NCBI GenBank assembly: GCA_020747065.1
Contig: JAGMVK010000001.1
Coordinates: forward strand, 1,240,001-1,304,000
Reading direction: 5' to 3'
Source: Cadophora sp. MPI-SDFR-AT-0126
Taxonomy: Eukaryota; Ascomycota; Leotiomycetes; Helotiales; Ploettnerulaceae
DNA: 64,000 nucleotides
This document shows, piece after piece, positions 1-12,336 of the stretch. The translations under genes were made by a program, and so were the position numbers. The notes below the pieces were generated by a model. The model was not told where the DNA came from. It saw nothing but the letters and a program-made list of their open reading frames with translations, and did not search any database. The stretch's first letter is position 1. Each line of letters starts with the position of its first letter.

Positions 1-1092
1 ACACTTGAACCTATTCTTCCACGCAATCTGCCTCCATTCTGTAATCATTGCACTCCCGTACCGTACTGCATTTGGGAGTTCTCTTCGCACGCTAATCCCA
101 ATAAGGTGGGCTTGATGTTCGCTTCGCTCAGCCTTGGAGTTCACACTAATGTTTACGCTGCCGATAGGCAAGATGACAACAAACCTCATCGTTACATGAC
201 CAATAGGAGGCTGCGTCGGTAAAAGCTTGTCCCCCCAACCTTCGGGAACATTGAGGCTTGAATGTGGCTTGGCAGGCACGTCTCCCCGACTGCGTCCAGC
301 GTTTACTCCGTAGTCGCCTCCACGCCCTTCCATACTACCTTACCCCCGTGGACAAGTGTATGGTATATGTTCTGATAAAATCTAATAACTTCGAGCTCAC
401 TCTTTCGAGTCAAGTCATGTATTGGGGTGGGGGTCCTTGCTGGCAACCAGCAGAAACTTCGGCAAGACCGAAAGTCGAAGTGTTTTACCACAGAGACCTT
501 CCTTTTGGGAACTCCCAGCAGAAAAGAAGAAGCATGTATCATAAATTTGCTAAATGGATAAATGAGAGTTCACGGGAACACCATCGTACTACATGGTACT
601 CTGAAATGAGAAGTTTATGGCGATGAAAGATTCGGACGTTCTCCGGCTCTCAATCATTTTTGGGAAATCCTGCTGACTCATCCCGCTCAAAACCATGCCC
701 TCTTGCCCCTGATGGAATCAAGCGAGCTACTCCCAAAAAGGTATGCAGTTCGTGAGGCCCAGTGTTTCTAAATTGTGACGCTGCAATCTGCCCCGAAATT
801 ATCTCCATGGACCTTGTGCATGAGAAGGTGGAAGGAGAGCACGCATTTCCAGTGGCTCGCTCGTGGTCGACAAAGGGGCACAGCTCTCGGCATGCGTGGC
901 CTCTGTTGACCCCCCCAAGAGGTTGAAGTGAAGAAGAAAAGAAGCTGCCTGGAAGACTCGACAATGTTGAACGATTCGAGGCCATGTTGTATTCGGCTTG
1001 AGAGTCTTCTGCATTTCCTTGCGTGTATTACTTACCTTGCTTGACATCCAGTTCGAGAACTCCTACTGTCATTACCGTCAGATTTCTCCATC
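1..1092. other. Intergenic, no gene recognised
   Basis: Open frames here are short, overlap on both strands and resemble no family I know. The last few hundred bases are presumably the promoter and leader of the Zn2Cys6 gene that starts at 1093. A gene entering from the left edge cannot be excluded. Confidence 0.5.
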
Positions 1093-3175
1093 ATGGTATA
1101 CTGTGGGAAACCGTCGAAAGGGTGTGCAAATTGCAGGAAGAGAAGAATCCGAGTGAGTGGGAGTTCCTTCATTTATACTGTCCTGCTGCATACGTATCGG
1201 GACGCGAGAGAGCCGACCTGTCTGTCGGGTCGGTTGGCCCGCTCCCTATTCGGCACGTCTGTCCATTCGTCATCCTTTCGTTCTCCTGTCCTATCAATTC
1301 TTGATAGCGTTGATAGCTTTGATAGCATCGATAGCATGGACTGATTTGGATACCAGTGCGACCAATCTCAGCCTTCCTGTGGGCAGTGTACAAAGATCAA
1401 GAAAGAATGTCCAGGTTACCGGGACATGCTAGACCTCTCCTTCAGACATGAGTACAGCAGTGTCATTGAAAAGGTAAATGCAAGAAATGAGCGGAAGCCT
1501 GCCAGACGGAAAAACTCTCAGTCTACAGAATGGCATCCCGAAGCCAGCACCAAGGCGATCAAGACTGGACGTGGTCAGCTCTCGACGCCACCAAGGTTAT
1601 TCGGATGGGATACTTTCAGATTTACCCATGCCGACTACGTAGAGATGATGAAGAGAAATGGCTCCACTTCACCCATTGGACCCATGTCTACCTTCTCGAT
1701 GTACCCGACTATTGAGGATCGCGGAATGGCGTTCTTCACTGCAAACTTCGTGACCCCTTCGGGTGGACCAACCCATGGTTCTTTTGTAAGTGACCAATGG
1801 CAACGGTCCAGAAGCTGTTGCTAATCTTTCTTCCCCTAGACTAGTCTCTATGAGATGAAGCAATGCACAGGAACCCTGGACGACACTGTCGTTGCTGGTA
1901 TCACCGCAACGGGTCTTGCTGGCTTCGCAAATACCACGAAATCTGCGGAAGTAATGCGATATGCCCGGAGACAGTATGCTATTGCTCTTCATTTAATCAA
2001 CAAGGCACTCGGGTCACCCGAAGATGCCTTGAGAGATAGCACCTTGCTTGCTGTTCTCATACTGGCGATATTTGAAACCACCGCCGGATCAAAACAGCGT
2101 ATGCTAACGCTTTCTTGGCAACCCCGATCCAATGTTGGCAGCAACTTCGGCTAATAACTGCTCTCTAGTATCTCTCAAAGAATGGAGACACCACATGAAT
2201 GGAGCAGCAGCCCTACTCAAACTTCGCGGTCGTCCGCAGCTCTGGACACCAATCGGATTCAAGCTCTTCATGCACGCAAGCACCCATGTTATGGTAGGCT
2301 GCCTTCATCGTGAGATCGCTATGCCACCTGAACTCCTCGAACTTCGAAAAGAAGCTTTCCAGAGCGTAAGAGATGAGCCAGTCTGGCAGTACTTAAGAAC
2401 GGCCGATGAGTTTACCATCTTCCGCGGTGCTGTACGCAGTGGGACGCTCTCTGACCCTGAAGACATTATCACCGCCGCTCTCATAATAGACAGGAAGCTA
2501 CTGCAGATTTTCACAGACATACCGCCAGGCTGGATCTATGAAAAGGTTGTCAGTGAGGTTGAGCAGTATGTTGTGTTCGAAAAGCAATACGATATCTACT
2601 ATGACCACTGCATAGCGCAAACATGGAATGGCATGCGTACCGCTCGCATCATGCTGAACGAAACGATCTGCTTCCAACTCACACGCCTCAGCGAGTCAAG
2701 ACCCGGCTATCACAGTCAATGGGAACAGTCAACCCAGATATGCGTCGAAATGAGCGATGCCATCCTCCGAAGCGCTCCACAGCATTTAGGTTACATTTCC
2801 CGCCTCCCATTTCAGGGAGATGGCTCTACCGCTTATATAACAGAGCCTTTGAAAAGAGACCCTTCACATCCTTCCTTAGGGAGTTGGTTCCTCCTTTGGC
2901 CACTATACATCGCGGCTACAACTCGTGTAGCGACCGCCGAAATGCGTGCTTACGCAGGGACGATATTAGAATTTGTCGGTGAAACTATCGGAATTAAGCA
3001 AGGTACTAATCTTGCGTCCTTCATTCGAGACCACTCTGCTCCTGGACATGAAGCTGCGGGAGCGGGTCTGGGCATGGCTGTTGATAAGGGTGGGAAGAGG
3101 ATTGGAGCATTGAGAGTGATGATGGATCGGGAGGATGCAGAGGTGGAGGGAGAAGAGCGGACGGTGGCGGCATGA
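1093..3175 (+). CDS. Zn(II)2Cys6 fungal transcription factor
   Basis: Likely a nuclear DNA-binding regulator of about 584 residues. Exons are 1093-1152, 1357-1785, 1840-2098 and 2169-3175, and all junctions keep frame. Joining exons 1 and 2 rebuilds a perfect binuclear cluster, C-x2-C-x6-C-x6-C-x2-C-x6-C, at about residues 11-38. The first intron (204 bp) falls between the second and third cysteines, so neither exon alone looks like a zinc cluster. The rest matches the fungal-specific domain (Fungal_trans_2 / DUF3468 type), with a W-x-x-H-x-x-GA-x-x-LL-x-LRG segment at the start of exon 4 (about 2184-2240). The target pathway cannot be read from the sequence, and the neighbours are housekeeping genes rather than a metabolic cluster. 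Intron 1 is unusually long and holds a 9-bp tandem repeat. Confidence 0.88.
1301..1336 (+). repeat. Tandem nonamer TTGATAGCN x4 in an intron
   Basis: Four head-to-tail 9-bp units (three TTGATAGC-N and one TCGATAGC-A) lie in intron 1 of the Zn2Cys6 gene, ending 20 bp before the acceptor. Each unit contains an HGATAR core, the known binding consensus of fungal GATA factors. Regulatory function is inference. Confidence 0.8.
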
Positions 3176-3640
3176 AAGAAGGGAGACACGAGAGATCAAG
3201 TTGATGGTGAGCGCAAGATCGAGTTTGAAATCGATCCGAGGCCTCTGATAGTATGAGGTCATAGAACGCCTTTGCGCGATTGTACGACATTTGATACGGG
3301 AAAGTGAGGGCAGTTGAGTTGATGACAAGGGTATAGACTGCTGCTGAGCAGACACGCAAGGCAACTCGAAGGCTTGTCCTACATAACCATTAGGGGGGTA
3401 CAACTAGGCCATCAGCAGTCTTGAAGCAAGCCCAGAAAAGTGTCATAGAACAATGAGGCTCCTGCTCCAAGCACACGAGCAGGGTAGTATTGAGCGATCA
3501 TAGTGGTTCAGGCTGAGGGATGAAGAGAGCCAACAATTACAATTGTATGAGTACAGGGATCTGGAGCAAGCATCATCAAACCAAGAAAGTTCCGTTTATC
3601 CATCCATCTAATGTTACATACAGCTCAAACAGAAATCGAA
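3176..3640. other. Convergent 3' intergenic region
   Basis: This lies between the stop of the Zn2Cys6 gene and the stop of the PTM1-like gene on the opposite strand. It should hold both 3' UTRs. No gene or repeat was seen. Confidence 0.6.
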
Positions 3641-5517
3641 TCAAGTATCCTTTGGATCTTTGGTGACTAACTTCCCCCTCTCCTCATCATCACTACCATC
3701 GTCTGACCACCTATCACCATCTTCGCCAACAGCGAATATCGTCTCTCCATCTAAACTTTCTCTAGGAATCGGCTTCGGCGCATGAGCCGCTGGCGCGGGG
3801 TCGTATCTTGGGCCTTCTTGCCCTGGTTGCGTTCTGTCGCCCCGATGGGCGGCAGCACTTTCTGGATCCTCGTCATCATCCTCTTCAGCTCCGAAATCTG
3901 CAATCTCAAAGCCCTCGTCATCTTGAGCCAACTCGTCACTCATAGCGAATCTCCTATTGTTTGCAGTCGGTCGCCACAAGTAAGCGATGAAGACAACATC
4001 GCCAAGATAGACGAGGTTGAGCCATCCATCCAGAATGAACCAACGAGTTTTCCAATGGAATGGAACGAAATCAGGGTCAGATGCCGAGGCGAAGGTGAAG
4101 GAATTGAAGAAGAAGAATCCGAAGATGATCATAATCGAGCCTAGGATTGCCCACCACAACTTGCGGTACATCGAGAACTTCTGCGTTTGCTTGCGCTCCA
4201 TGAGATCCTTCATGGTCATGTTGAGAGAATTGAGTGTCCAAACATAGAATGCTGTAAGAGTACCCGCCAATGGAAGAATGACGAAAAGTACAAGAGGTCC
4301 TGGTTCTCGTCAATAATTGATATCCCAAGATATCGCAGCAGACTTACCAGCAGTTTCGGGAGTCACCGTCAAACTGGCGATCGAATAAATCAAGCCAAAC
4401 ACAAAGTGAGCTCCTGCAAGATAGCGAACATAGATCATAGTCTTGCCTAAGCTGTGCTTAACAACACCATACCCCATGCACACAATCAGAAGAAGGAAGA
4501 ACGAAAACGAGTTTCGTCCAGCATTCAAGACTGCAACCACAATCATCAACACCTTGGAGCCTATACTGGATCCGTGACGGTTCATGTAATCTAGTATCGT
4601 CAGTCTCGTCCTAGTAAAGTCGAGACATCGACTTACCATAGAATAGCCATGTCATCAACATTTCAACAATTAGAAACATGATAATTGCAGTGATGTAATT
4701 TTGCACGGGTACTTTGAGTTTTGTAAGTATATCAGCATTGTGTTGGGAAGACAGGCAAACTTACATATATCATGCCTATGTTGAGCATATAGGAAAGCCC
4801 AAAAGCTGCAGCATATTAGTAAACACTACATGATCGGAATATAGGTTCAGACATACGCCCCAATGACCGCATAGACAATCGTGATTCCGCCATAGAAGGG
4901 TAGCTTGGCAATTTGGGCAGCTGGGAGCTCTCCATAGGCATTTCGAAACTCAACTGTTGCAGTATATTGAACATCTGCGGGAGAAAATGCAGTGGTGCCA
5001 ACACAATAATATCCGGTTTTCTTGATTGCGTAGTTGATGGGAAGACCTGGGTCCTTCAAATGTATTGCCTTTGTGAACAGCAAGTTCTTCGAGATTTCCG
5101 TCGCATTCTCAGCCATGATGAATTCTCCAGTCTGGTTGACATTACAAAACTTGTTCTCGATCGACTCCGTGTCGCATATGTACTCTTTCTAATCAGGCGT
5201 TAGTGGTCGTTGTTTCTGCCAGTATGATAGCCGTCATTTACCGTCAGTGAATCTGCTGTGGGCAAGACCCCTATCAGATCATAGTCCTTCCATTCAAAGA
5301 TAACCAGAGACGTAATTGGATCCGAATCATCTTCCGTCGTGTCCTTTATGAACTTGACAAGTATATGTGGTTCTACAGCACCTCCCCATGCATCCCGACT
5401 GTACATCCCCGCGCACAACTGCCTATTTTCGTCCTTCTGATCCATCTTCATCTCCATTGCACTGGCAGTCACTGCAGACAGGCCCAGTAGGAGGAGGCCA
5501 TGAAGCCAGCTCCTCAT
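3641..5517 (-). CDS. PTM1: PTM1-like lung-seven-transmembrane receptor family protein
   Basis: Endomembrane seven-TM protein of the LU7TM/PTM1 family, about 541 residues; yeast relatives sit in Golgi and vesicle membranes. Six exons: 5517-5242, 5188-4857, 4805-4765, 4711-4637, 4590-4348 and 4299-3641. The ATG at 5517 starts a clear signal peptide (residues 1-20, leucine-rich, ending A-S-A). A lumenal domain with several cysteines follows, then the TM block. Family landmarks include the QHRHDI-L-PVQNYI segment built across exons 3 and 4, an N-R-H-G loop, and a K-x-x-L-M-E-R loop in exon 6. The last 100 residues form an acidic, disordered cytosolic tail rich in D/E. Exon 3 is only 41 nt. The gene is divergent from NCS2/CTU2, with about 310 bp between the starts. 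The biochemical role of the family is poorly defined. Confidence 0.87.
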
Positions 5518-5829
5518 CTTTGACTGTAGACTCGAGGCTGATACTGAGGCGTTTGGGAAGTTTCAGCAGCTGGATGTTCAAAATATGGTGACTTTTAGAT
5601 CGCAGATCGTGAGTCCATCCAGGAGTTCTTCGCGACGCCTGATGTCGAGAGAATGGGTCGGATAGGAGGCGCAGAGGTGGGTTTGTGAATGTCGAAGCTA
5701 TCAGGTCTGAGGAAACGTAAGTCCAACGGCGGGAAGCTAGTCAGGCCCACCAACGAGGCTTGGAGCCTCGTGCTTTTTCTCCAAACAACCAACTCTCACA
5801 AAAAAATAACCCCACAACACAGCCAGAAC
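5518..5829. promoter_or_regulatory. Shared divergent promoter of PTM1-like gene and NCS2/CTU2
   Basis: This 312-bp gap separates two start codons on opposite strands and must contain both promoters. No specific factor site is claimed. An A-rich, CA-rich stretch precedes the plus-strand ATG at 5830, typical of fungal leaders. Confidence 0.6.
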
Positions 5830-7026
5830 ATGGAGGCCTCAAGTAACACAACTGCCACGAATGGCTCAAATGATATCTGCAGAAGATGCAATGAGGAGCC
5901 TGCGACCCAGCAGATTCGATCAGAGAAAGTGTGCAGGTACGTCCCGAGCCAGCGATCATACAGCACATTTTGACCCGAAGCCAGCAAATGTTTTACGCAA
6001 TATGTCACAACGAAAACAATAAAGCGCATGGAAACATACCGGATACGAGGGTCTACGGTAGCACCCAGAAAGCTTTTGTTTCCTCTCTCCTTTGGTCCCT
6101 CATCGGCCGCACTGTTACACATTTTGGACCAACATCTGCAGGGACAGTTCGACCGAATGAACCGAGCTGCTTACGAATTATATGTGGTTCATATTGATCT
6201 GTACTTGGAGACCGCAGATCGAGAGGATTCAGCTAAGCTCCTGGAGAAATACAAGGCTCGTTTCCCCAGACATACGTATTCTTCTTTTGGCCTGGAGGAC
6301 GCTCTATTACTGGATCACATAGATTGGAAAACGCTGGGACTGCCGCCACCCACCAAGCAGGAGCACGAAATCCATAAGTCCGGAACAGAGAGACTGCAAG
6401 CACTTGTTGGCTCCATGCCTTCAGCGACTTCGCGGAAGGATATTGCTGCGACTTTGCTTACCCAACTCCTAGTGGATGTTGCAGAGAGAAATGGCTGCGA
6501 AAGTATTCTCTTTGGAGATTCTACTACAAAGCTCGCCGAGAAGACCCTCACCGAGACCGCCAAAGGCCGTGGCTTCTCGCTACCTTGGCAAGTGTCCGAT
6601 GGCATGTCTTCATATGGCGTGGGATTCAACTATCCCTTACGAGATCTTCTAAAGAAAGAGCTCGTAAATTTCTCTTCTCTTACGACCCCTCCGCTCACGG
6701 ACTTGATCATTTACCAGAATGCATCTTCTCACATATCTGCTTCTTCAAAGTTGACTACGATTGACGATTTGATGGTTCAGTACTTCGAGTCCGTGGAGGA
6801 GAACTATCCTAGTATTGTCGCAAATGTGGTGCGGACATCCAGCAAGCTCAAGCCTATGAGTGACGATGCTACGACGGCTTGTGGTCTTTGCGGACTGCCT
6901 GTCTCGGAAGGCACTGATGGGATATTTGGCTGGGGTGGTGATCAGAACTCAGATTCACGACCGGTCAAGCTGGATAGTGACCATGGTGTTCTATGCTACG
7001 GTTGTTCTAGATCTATCAATGGCTGA
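5830..7026 (+). CDS. ncs2: Cytoplasmic tRNA 2-thiolation protein 2 (NCS2/CTU2)
   Basis: Partner of NCS6/CTU1 in the cytosolic URM1-dependent pathway that 2-thiolates wobble U34 of tRNA-Lys, -Glu and -Gln. Exons are 5830-5936 and 5985-7026, joined across a 48-bp intron; the product is about 382 residues. The N-terminal zinc-like motif C-R-R-C is paired with C-S-K-C, and the second pair is only completed by the splice. The C-terminus has a matching C-G-L-C ... L-C-Y-G-C pair, the diagnostic NCS2 tail. The middle is the degenerate PP-loop fold. It is convergent with the carrier gene downstream, the stops being about 150 bp apart. Confidence comes from the paired cysteine motifs and overall layout. 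Confidence 0.88.
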
Positions 7027-7178
7027 ACGCCCAACGCTTTTCCAGAACCACCCAAACAGGTCAATCCAAAAGACCTCACCTACTTGTAAGGACCTGAACT
7101 CCCGGGGATGCATGCAGATACAGTATATACAGGATGGCGAAATGCCAAAGCTTTCAACTACTTCCCGAGATGGACTAT

Positions 7179-8262
7179 TCATACTTGGTTCTTTTCCTCG
7201 ATCACAGGGAGAATCTTGTTTTCGAACTTCCGCATCAGCTTGTTGGTCTGCTCTGCCAAACTGAGGGTCAGGATAGTATGGGGTAATATTCTTGCCAGAT
7301 GGGGCAGAAATCCTTTGTAGATGGCGAGCACACCCTCGGTCTTCACCGTCTTGGCTAGACAATCGAATACACCTTGGTATAGGTTTCCGTTTTGATTGTA
7401 CATGCGAGACATGATCGTATCTTGCCTGATGTCAGTAAAATCATAACTCAAAAGTTTGGAACCACATACCAGGTGGATGCATGACACAGCAAACCACAAA
7501 TCCACTTGCAGTACTGCTTGCCAAATGCAAAGCAGGACCTTCCTCCATGCCTAAATGCTTGACCAGCCGCCTCTTCGCAAAGAAGTATGTTGGCAGCTGG
7601 ACCGAGCTTCCGAAGCCTGTCCTGACCATAGCAGCTCCAACCCCTCTGTAGAGCCCGTTGATCCCCTCGCTCTTATAGATCTGCCTCATTCCGTCCACAG
7701 CATTCTTGTAGTTGTGCTGTGTGCCCACCGGCGCAAAAGGCGAGAAACTCTGCAGCCTTGTCTTAACCAAGAAGAATGGGCTCCCAGCCGCAGCGCCCAA
7801 TATTCCAGACGACGCCCCAGAGAAGATGTTGACCCCCAAACTTTGTGTCTTTGGATCCGTGTAGATAGCAGTCGTTATGGTATTCCGTATAGGTTCGTAG
7901 AAACCTAAACGACACCCATTGAGAATCATCTGGTAGATGTATGCGGCTCCAATTCCCCTGTATATGCCCCGAAGCCCCTCATTCCGGACGATGACTGTGA
8001 CGCCATGGAATGGTCCTTTGTACATGCGCGGTTGCAAAGCCTTCTCTTGTAGTTCTCCTTGCAGTTGCATGCTGTGTGCCCATAATCAGCTTGTGTCTTG
8101 AGGTTTGAAAGTGGGAGGGCTCACCGGATCTTCACCGTTTCGAATGGATGAGTAGCAGTGACCGCTCCACACGCTGCAATGCCGCCAGCAACAAAAGCTC
8201 TGTTGTTATTAGTATTTCATATCCTTTTACAGCTTCCAAACATACCCTAGAGTCGTAGCCAT
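7179..8262 (-). CDS. OAC1: Mitochondrial carrier, OAC1-type (oxaloacetate/sulfate)
   Basis: Inner mitochondrial membrane carrier (SLC25 family), 311 residues, the usual length. Exons are 8262-8246, 8199-8125, 8071-7470 and 7420-7179. The three repeats are present, each with its P-x-[D/E]-x-x-[K/R]-like signature: HPFETVKIR, SPFFLVKTR and HPPDTIMSR. The third is only rebuilt across the last intron. The segment around the second helix (G-A-A-Y-I-Y-Q ... N-G-C-R-L-G-F-Y-E-P-I-R) is characteristic of the yeast Oac1 branch, which moves oxaloacetate, sulfate and 2-isopropylmalate. Exon 1 is only 17 nt. The substrate is assigned by family and not shown here. It is divergent from SWD2. Confidence 0.87.
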
Positions 8263-8821
8263 GTTTTGCGCTTCCCTTCTGCCCTCAGAAGGGTTCTTGA
8301 CGAGGCAGTTTGACCTCCTACCATAAACTAAAGCACGAAATTTAAGATCAATCAAGCGGCCGGCTTATATGTAGGCAGGCTGATGATGCAGCTACGTAAA
8401 GCTCGGCAATCTGACTGTGTCGCCGGCGCAGCAATTGCTTGATATGACTATTCTTCACGGCAATAGAATAGACAGACTCTCAGGACTTTTTTGGTGCTTA
8501 CGCTGCAGGTTGACCAGGTTTGTTTGCGAGGTCGGAACGCTATGCTGCCCTGAAAGTTGGGTTGGGGCGGCTTAGAGTTCGACCAATCGGAGAGTGCTTG
8601 ATGTCTTAGCCGGCAGAGTCCAATTGTCTCGCTTAGCTTGCACGTCTGGCTTCGTTCTAGAGACAATACTAACTGACAAATATGTTTCCTCAATAGGAAG
8701 ACTCTCTTGCTACCTTGTGAGTTAAGCATACTACTTATAGACATGCTGTACCTCAGACCTTGAAAATCTTTATTATCATCTACACCACATTCGAAACTGC
8801 GATCTTCAGAAATCTTTCAAA
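8263..8821. promoter_or_regulatory. Shared divergent promoter of OAC1-like carrier and SWD2
   Basis: A 559-bp region lies between the two start codons. It contains no supported ORF. No recognisable factor site is claimed. Confidence 0.55.
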
Positions 8822-10056
8822 ATGTCGACAACTCCAACGGCACTCGACTCCCCCATGGGAAACGGCCTTACTGGGAAGGTCAACGGCGTCCAACCAACCG
8901 CAATGCTCTCTGAAGTGATATCCTTATATCGGCCAACCAAGGTAAGGCTGCTGAATCTCAATCTTTAGCTCATACTGACATGAATTAGCACTTTCGACGT
9001 GAGAAAAACCCAGGACAACCCACCTCCATCGTCGCGCTCGACTTCGACAATGAAGGTGCTTACCTCCTCACATCGGAGAGTGATCACACCATGCAAATGT
9101 ACAGTGTGAAAGAAGGCAAGCATCACAAGCCACTTCTCAGTCACAAGTATGGAGTCAGCCACGCGATGTTCAGTCACGCACAAGGCTGCATTATTCACGC
9201 CAGTACCAAGATAAATAGTAAGCCGACTCAATCCCAATCTTCTCACTCATCACTCACGCGAAAGCAAGACACGATCCGCTATCTCTCCACCCACGACAAC
9301 TCGTACATGCGGTACTTCGAAGGCCACGAAGACACCGTCACGTGCCTCTCCCTCCATCCTGGGCAAGACAACTTCCTCTCCTGCAGCGAAGACAACACCC
9401 TGCGCATCTGGGACGCATCCACTAAGAACGCCTGCGGCAAGCTGAACCTTAATGGCGCCTATCTCTCAGCGTGGGACCCCTCTGGCAACGTCTTCGCCGT
9501 CGCCTCCCCAACAGCATCATCCATCCTCCTCTATGATTTCAGGAATTACGATAAAGCCCCTTTCTCCACCTTCGACATGCTGCCTTACTTGCAGGAAATG
9601 CCGAAATCAACCAGCAAAGGCTGGAACAAACTCGAGATTTCCAATGACGGGAAACACATCCTCCTCGGAACGACAGGCCAAGGCCATTTCCTGCTCGACG
9701 CCTTCGACGGCCATTTGAAAGCCTCTCTACGTCGAGAGCGCGGTGGTGTCAAGCGTCTTTGTGGAGGCGATCATAATCCTGAAGGCATCAGTTCTTCGTC
9801 TAACGAGTTCCTGTACCCTTCTTCTGGAGATGCTTGTTTCACTCCTGACGGACGATATGTGATCAGCGGCTCAAGAGGACAGAATGTGCTGGTTTGGGAT
9901 ACGCTTGCTGCGGCGCCGGAGAGATTTCTGGCCCCGATCCATGAGTTGGAGTATACAGGTGATTCGGCGGTCATTGCCTTCAATCCGCGTTATAACTTCT
10001 TTGCTACGGCTGACAAGGAGGTTGTTTTCTGGGTTCCGGATCAGAGCTTGGCATGA
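8822..10056 (+). CDS. swd2: WD40 protein SWD2 (COMPASS / cleavage-polyadenylation subunit)
   Basis: Homologue of yeast Swd2 and human WDR82, a beta-propeller shared by the Set1/COMPASS H3K4 methyltransferase and the mRNA cleavage/polyadenylation factor. Exons are 8822-8941, 8989-9217 and 9269-10056, giving about 378 residues. Diagnostic blocks include S-T-H-D-N-S-Y-x-R-Y-F-x-G-H and the WD-type ends L-R-I-W-D and V-L-V-W-D. A proline/glycine-poor N-terminal extension of about 40 residues precedes the propeller. The second intron (9218-9268) is 51 bp, a multiple of three with no in-frame stop, so an unspliced message would still encode a full protein with 17 extra residues. I favour splicing because the insert interrupts a conserved propeller strand. 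Confidence 0.87.
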
Positions 10057-10702
10057 TGAACAGATGGCGGATCTGAATTTGTCAGGAGAGAGAAGCTGCT
10101 ACGAAGAATTGGAGAGGACTCTTTCGTCATTTGCTCATGGCTTTGTGTTCGTGGCTGGATACCCCAAAAGTGGACTGATGAAGTCGTGGCGTTCTAGGAG
10201 TTCGTGGTAGTATTAGTTTGTTAGGATCGGGAGCAACCTAAGGAAGTCAGAGCGCATCGTGTCCTTTAGAGCTCGGAAAATGTATTATGGCTGGCTTATT
10301 ATGCTCGAGCTCATCAAATCGAACCGAAGTGGGCTATATTGGACTTACACAGAACATGAAGAGGTCCCCAAATGCAAATTCTCTTCGCTACCAGCCATGC
10401 ATTTTCATTGCCAGAAACAATCTGGCTGTCTGATTTGAGACAAGAAAGTCGACTCTATGGCTGGATGTGCGGATTGGTACTTGAAGCGGTTCAGAAACAT
10501 CATCCCAGAGCTTCCAGTATTTAAAATTCTGGCTCTATTTGCTCTATTTTTGGTCTACATGATTTTTCTAGATCATCAGATTACCAGGGTACCGTTCCTA
10601 CAGCATGTAGCAGATTTGTTTACGTGCTAGCAGGTCACAAAGAGCATCTTTAGCTACGCCGGGCGCAGCTATGTCCCAGACCATGCCTTTCGATACAAAT
10701 CT
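10057..10702. other. Convergent 3' intergenic region
   Basis: This lies between the stops of SWD2 and the DUF1308 gene. It is A/T-richer than the flanking exons. Nothing recognisable was seen beyond presumptive 3' UTRs. Confidence 0.6.
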
Positions 10703-12336
10703 TCAAATGGCATCGCCATTGCTAGATACAATCTCACTCTCCTCTTTCTCAGAATAACCCCTCCGCTGCTTCTCTTTCCCCACCAACGACCTAGACGACG
10801 GCGAAAGCCACACATCCGGACCAAGCGTCTCATCATCAGTATGATTTGCTTCGATCACAGCTTCCATTCCTTTAGCCACACTTGCATTACTACTCAGTGT
10901 AGTCAAGCCATTGGCCCAGGCATACAAGAACACGGACGCATTGATAGGCGTTAGGATCTTGGCGACTTTCTCGGCCACGGGAGGCAGTGTTGTCATGAGT
11001 TTCGGGATATTCACATCAACGACTTGGATAGGAAGCGCCCAATCTTTTGGGATGGTATAGTCCGTCAGGGTCTGGAACTCCGCGAGAAGTTCCTCTCTGC
11101 TGCGAAGCGGGTTGAGGTTCAGTAGGAGATCAGCCCGTTTCTTCTCATTCTCTGTACCGATGGTCTCGACAATCTCTTGCATTCTGACCGCGGCATGCCG
11201 TGTACAAACCAGTGTTTTGGAGCCACAAGCTGGCCATAGACTGCTTGGTAAGAGCTGGTCTCCGGCTTCCATTTCTATTTGGCGGGATATAGCTTTATTG
11301 TGCCAGTCTTCTGACTCAACTCTGCCATGAGACAGGTCACTCGCGAAAGCGAGTAGGATGGTGCAATCTACGTTCAAGACATTTGAGAAACTTCCAAACC
11401 GCTCGGCTGCCATATTTCGAATAGCTTCAGGAAGTGGAGGGGGTTCAGTGATCATCTCTGATGTCTGAACGAGGACACCTAGGTCTCTGATTTTACTCAA
11501 GATATGACCAACTTCTTTCGAATCCGGAATTACTTTGATTCGTGGCAGGATCAGCACGATTTTGGGGTGCTGATTTCTGACAACTGTTGCTTTCGAAGCC
11601 TTGATGAGAGCCTCGACCTGTTTCAGAAGACCTTCTGGCTCGTCATCGTCATCGATAGGATCGAGATCATCCTCACTCTCGTCGTCGGAATCGACCCATC
11701 CAGCTTTGGCCAAGTCCCATATAATTCTCTTCTCGGTGACAGAAGATACTTTGATCCATTGGAGACCATCCTGACAAACGACGTCAACAAGAGCGTGCTT
11801 CTTTTTCCGCGCGGAAGCTTCTGCAGCGGGGAGTGGTTGAGCATCTTTGTTAGACGGCCAGTAGAACTTTTTTCCCAGTGCTATTACGCTTGTGCATGTT
11901 TTCGCGGTAGCCCAGACGGAGGAGTAGAATAAAAGGTTGGAGGACCGTAGGCCGTGTTTGGTTTTGGGTATGTCGGGATCGGCTTCTGCAAGCTATAAGT
12001 ATGTTAGCATAATGGCTTTTATCTTCCCGGGTATGAAGTCTTTCCCACCTTGTTCAAGCACCTCAATTCTGCGTTCACATTGTTCTTAAATATTTTAATC
12101 TCGACTTTTGTTTCCTTCTTCAATCCTCGGAGATGTGCCTGAAATTGCTTCAATTCCTCAAGCAATATCTGACATCTTCTCTGCATATCGAATGCAAGTT
12201 CTTTTGTCCCATCTGAAACCCCAATGTCGAGGTCCGCCATCTTCTCGTCCACTGCTTCACTAGTCTGGGAGGTAGCAGCCTCGTATGATTGAGTATCGGA
12301 ACTGCCATCTTGTATTGAGGAATCTGTGGAGGCCAT
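10703..12336 (-). CDS. DUF1308 domain protein (C7orf25-like, PIN-like fold)
   Basis: About 525 residues in two exons, 12336-12049 and 11992-10703. The N-terminal exon encodes a mostly helical, coiled-coil-prone stretch. Exon 2 opens with the W-I-K-V-x-S-V-T-E-K-R segment and closes with the DUF1308 block: N-V-D-C-T-I-L-L-A-F-A-S-D-L-S-H-G near residue 230, then the C-T-R-H-A-A-V-R-M-Q-E-I-V-E-T-I-G segment. DUF1308 proteins are conserved from fungi to human and are thought to be PIN-nuclease-like, but no activity is established. An acidic D/E run sits around 11640-11700. The donor GTGGGA of the single intron is weak but leaves the frame intact. The start is divergent from SRP9-21. Confidence 0.75.
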
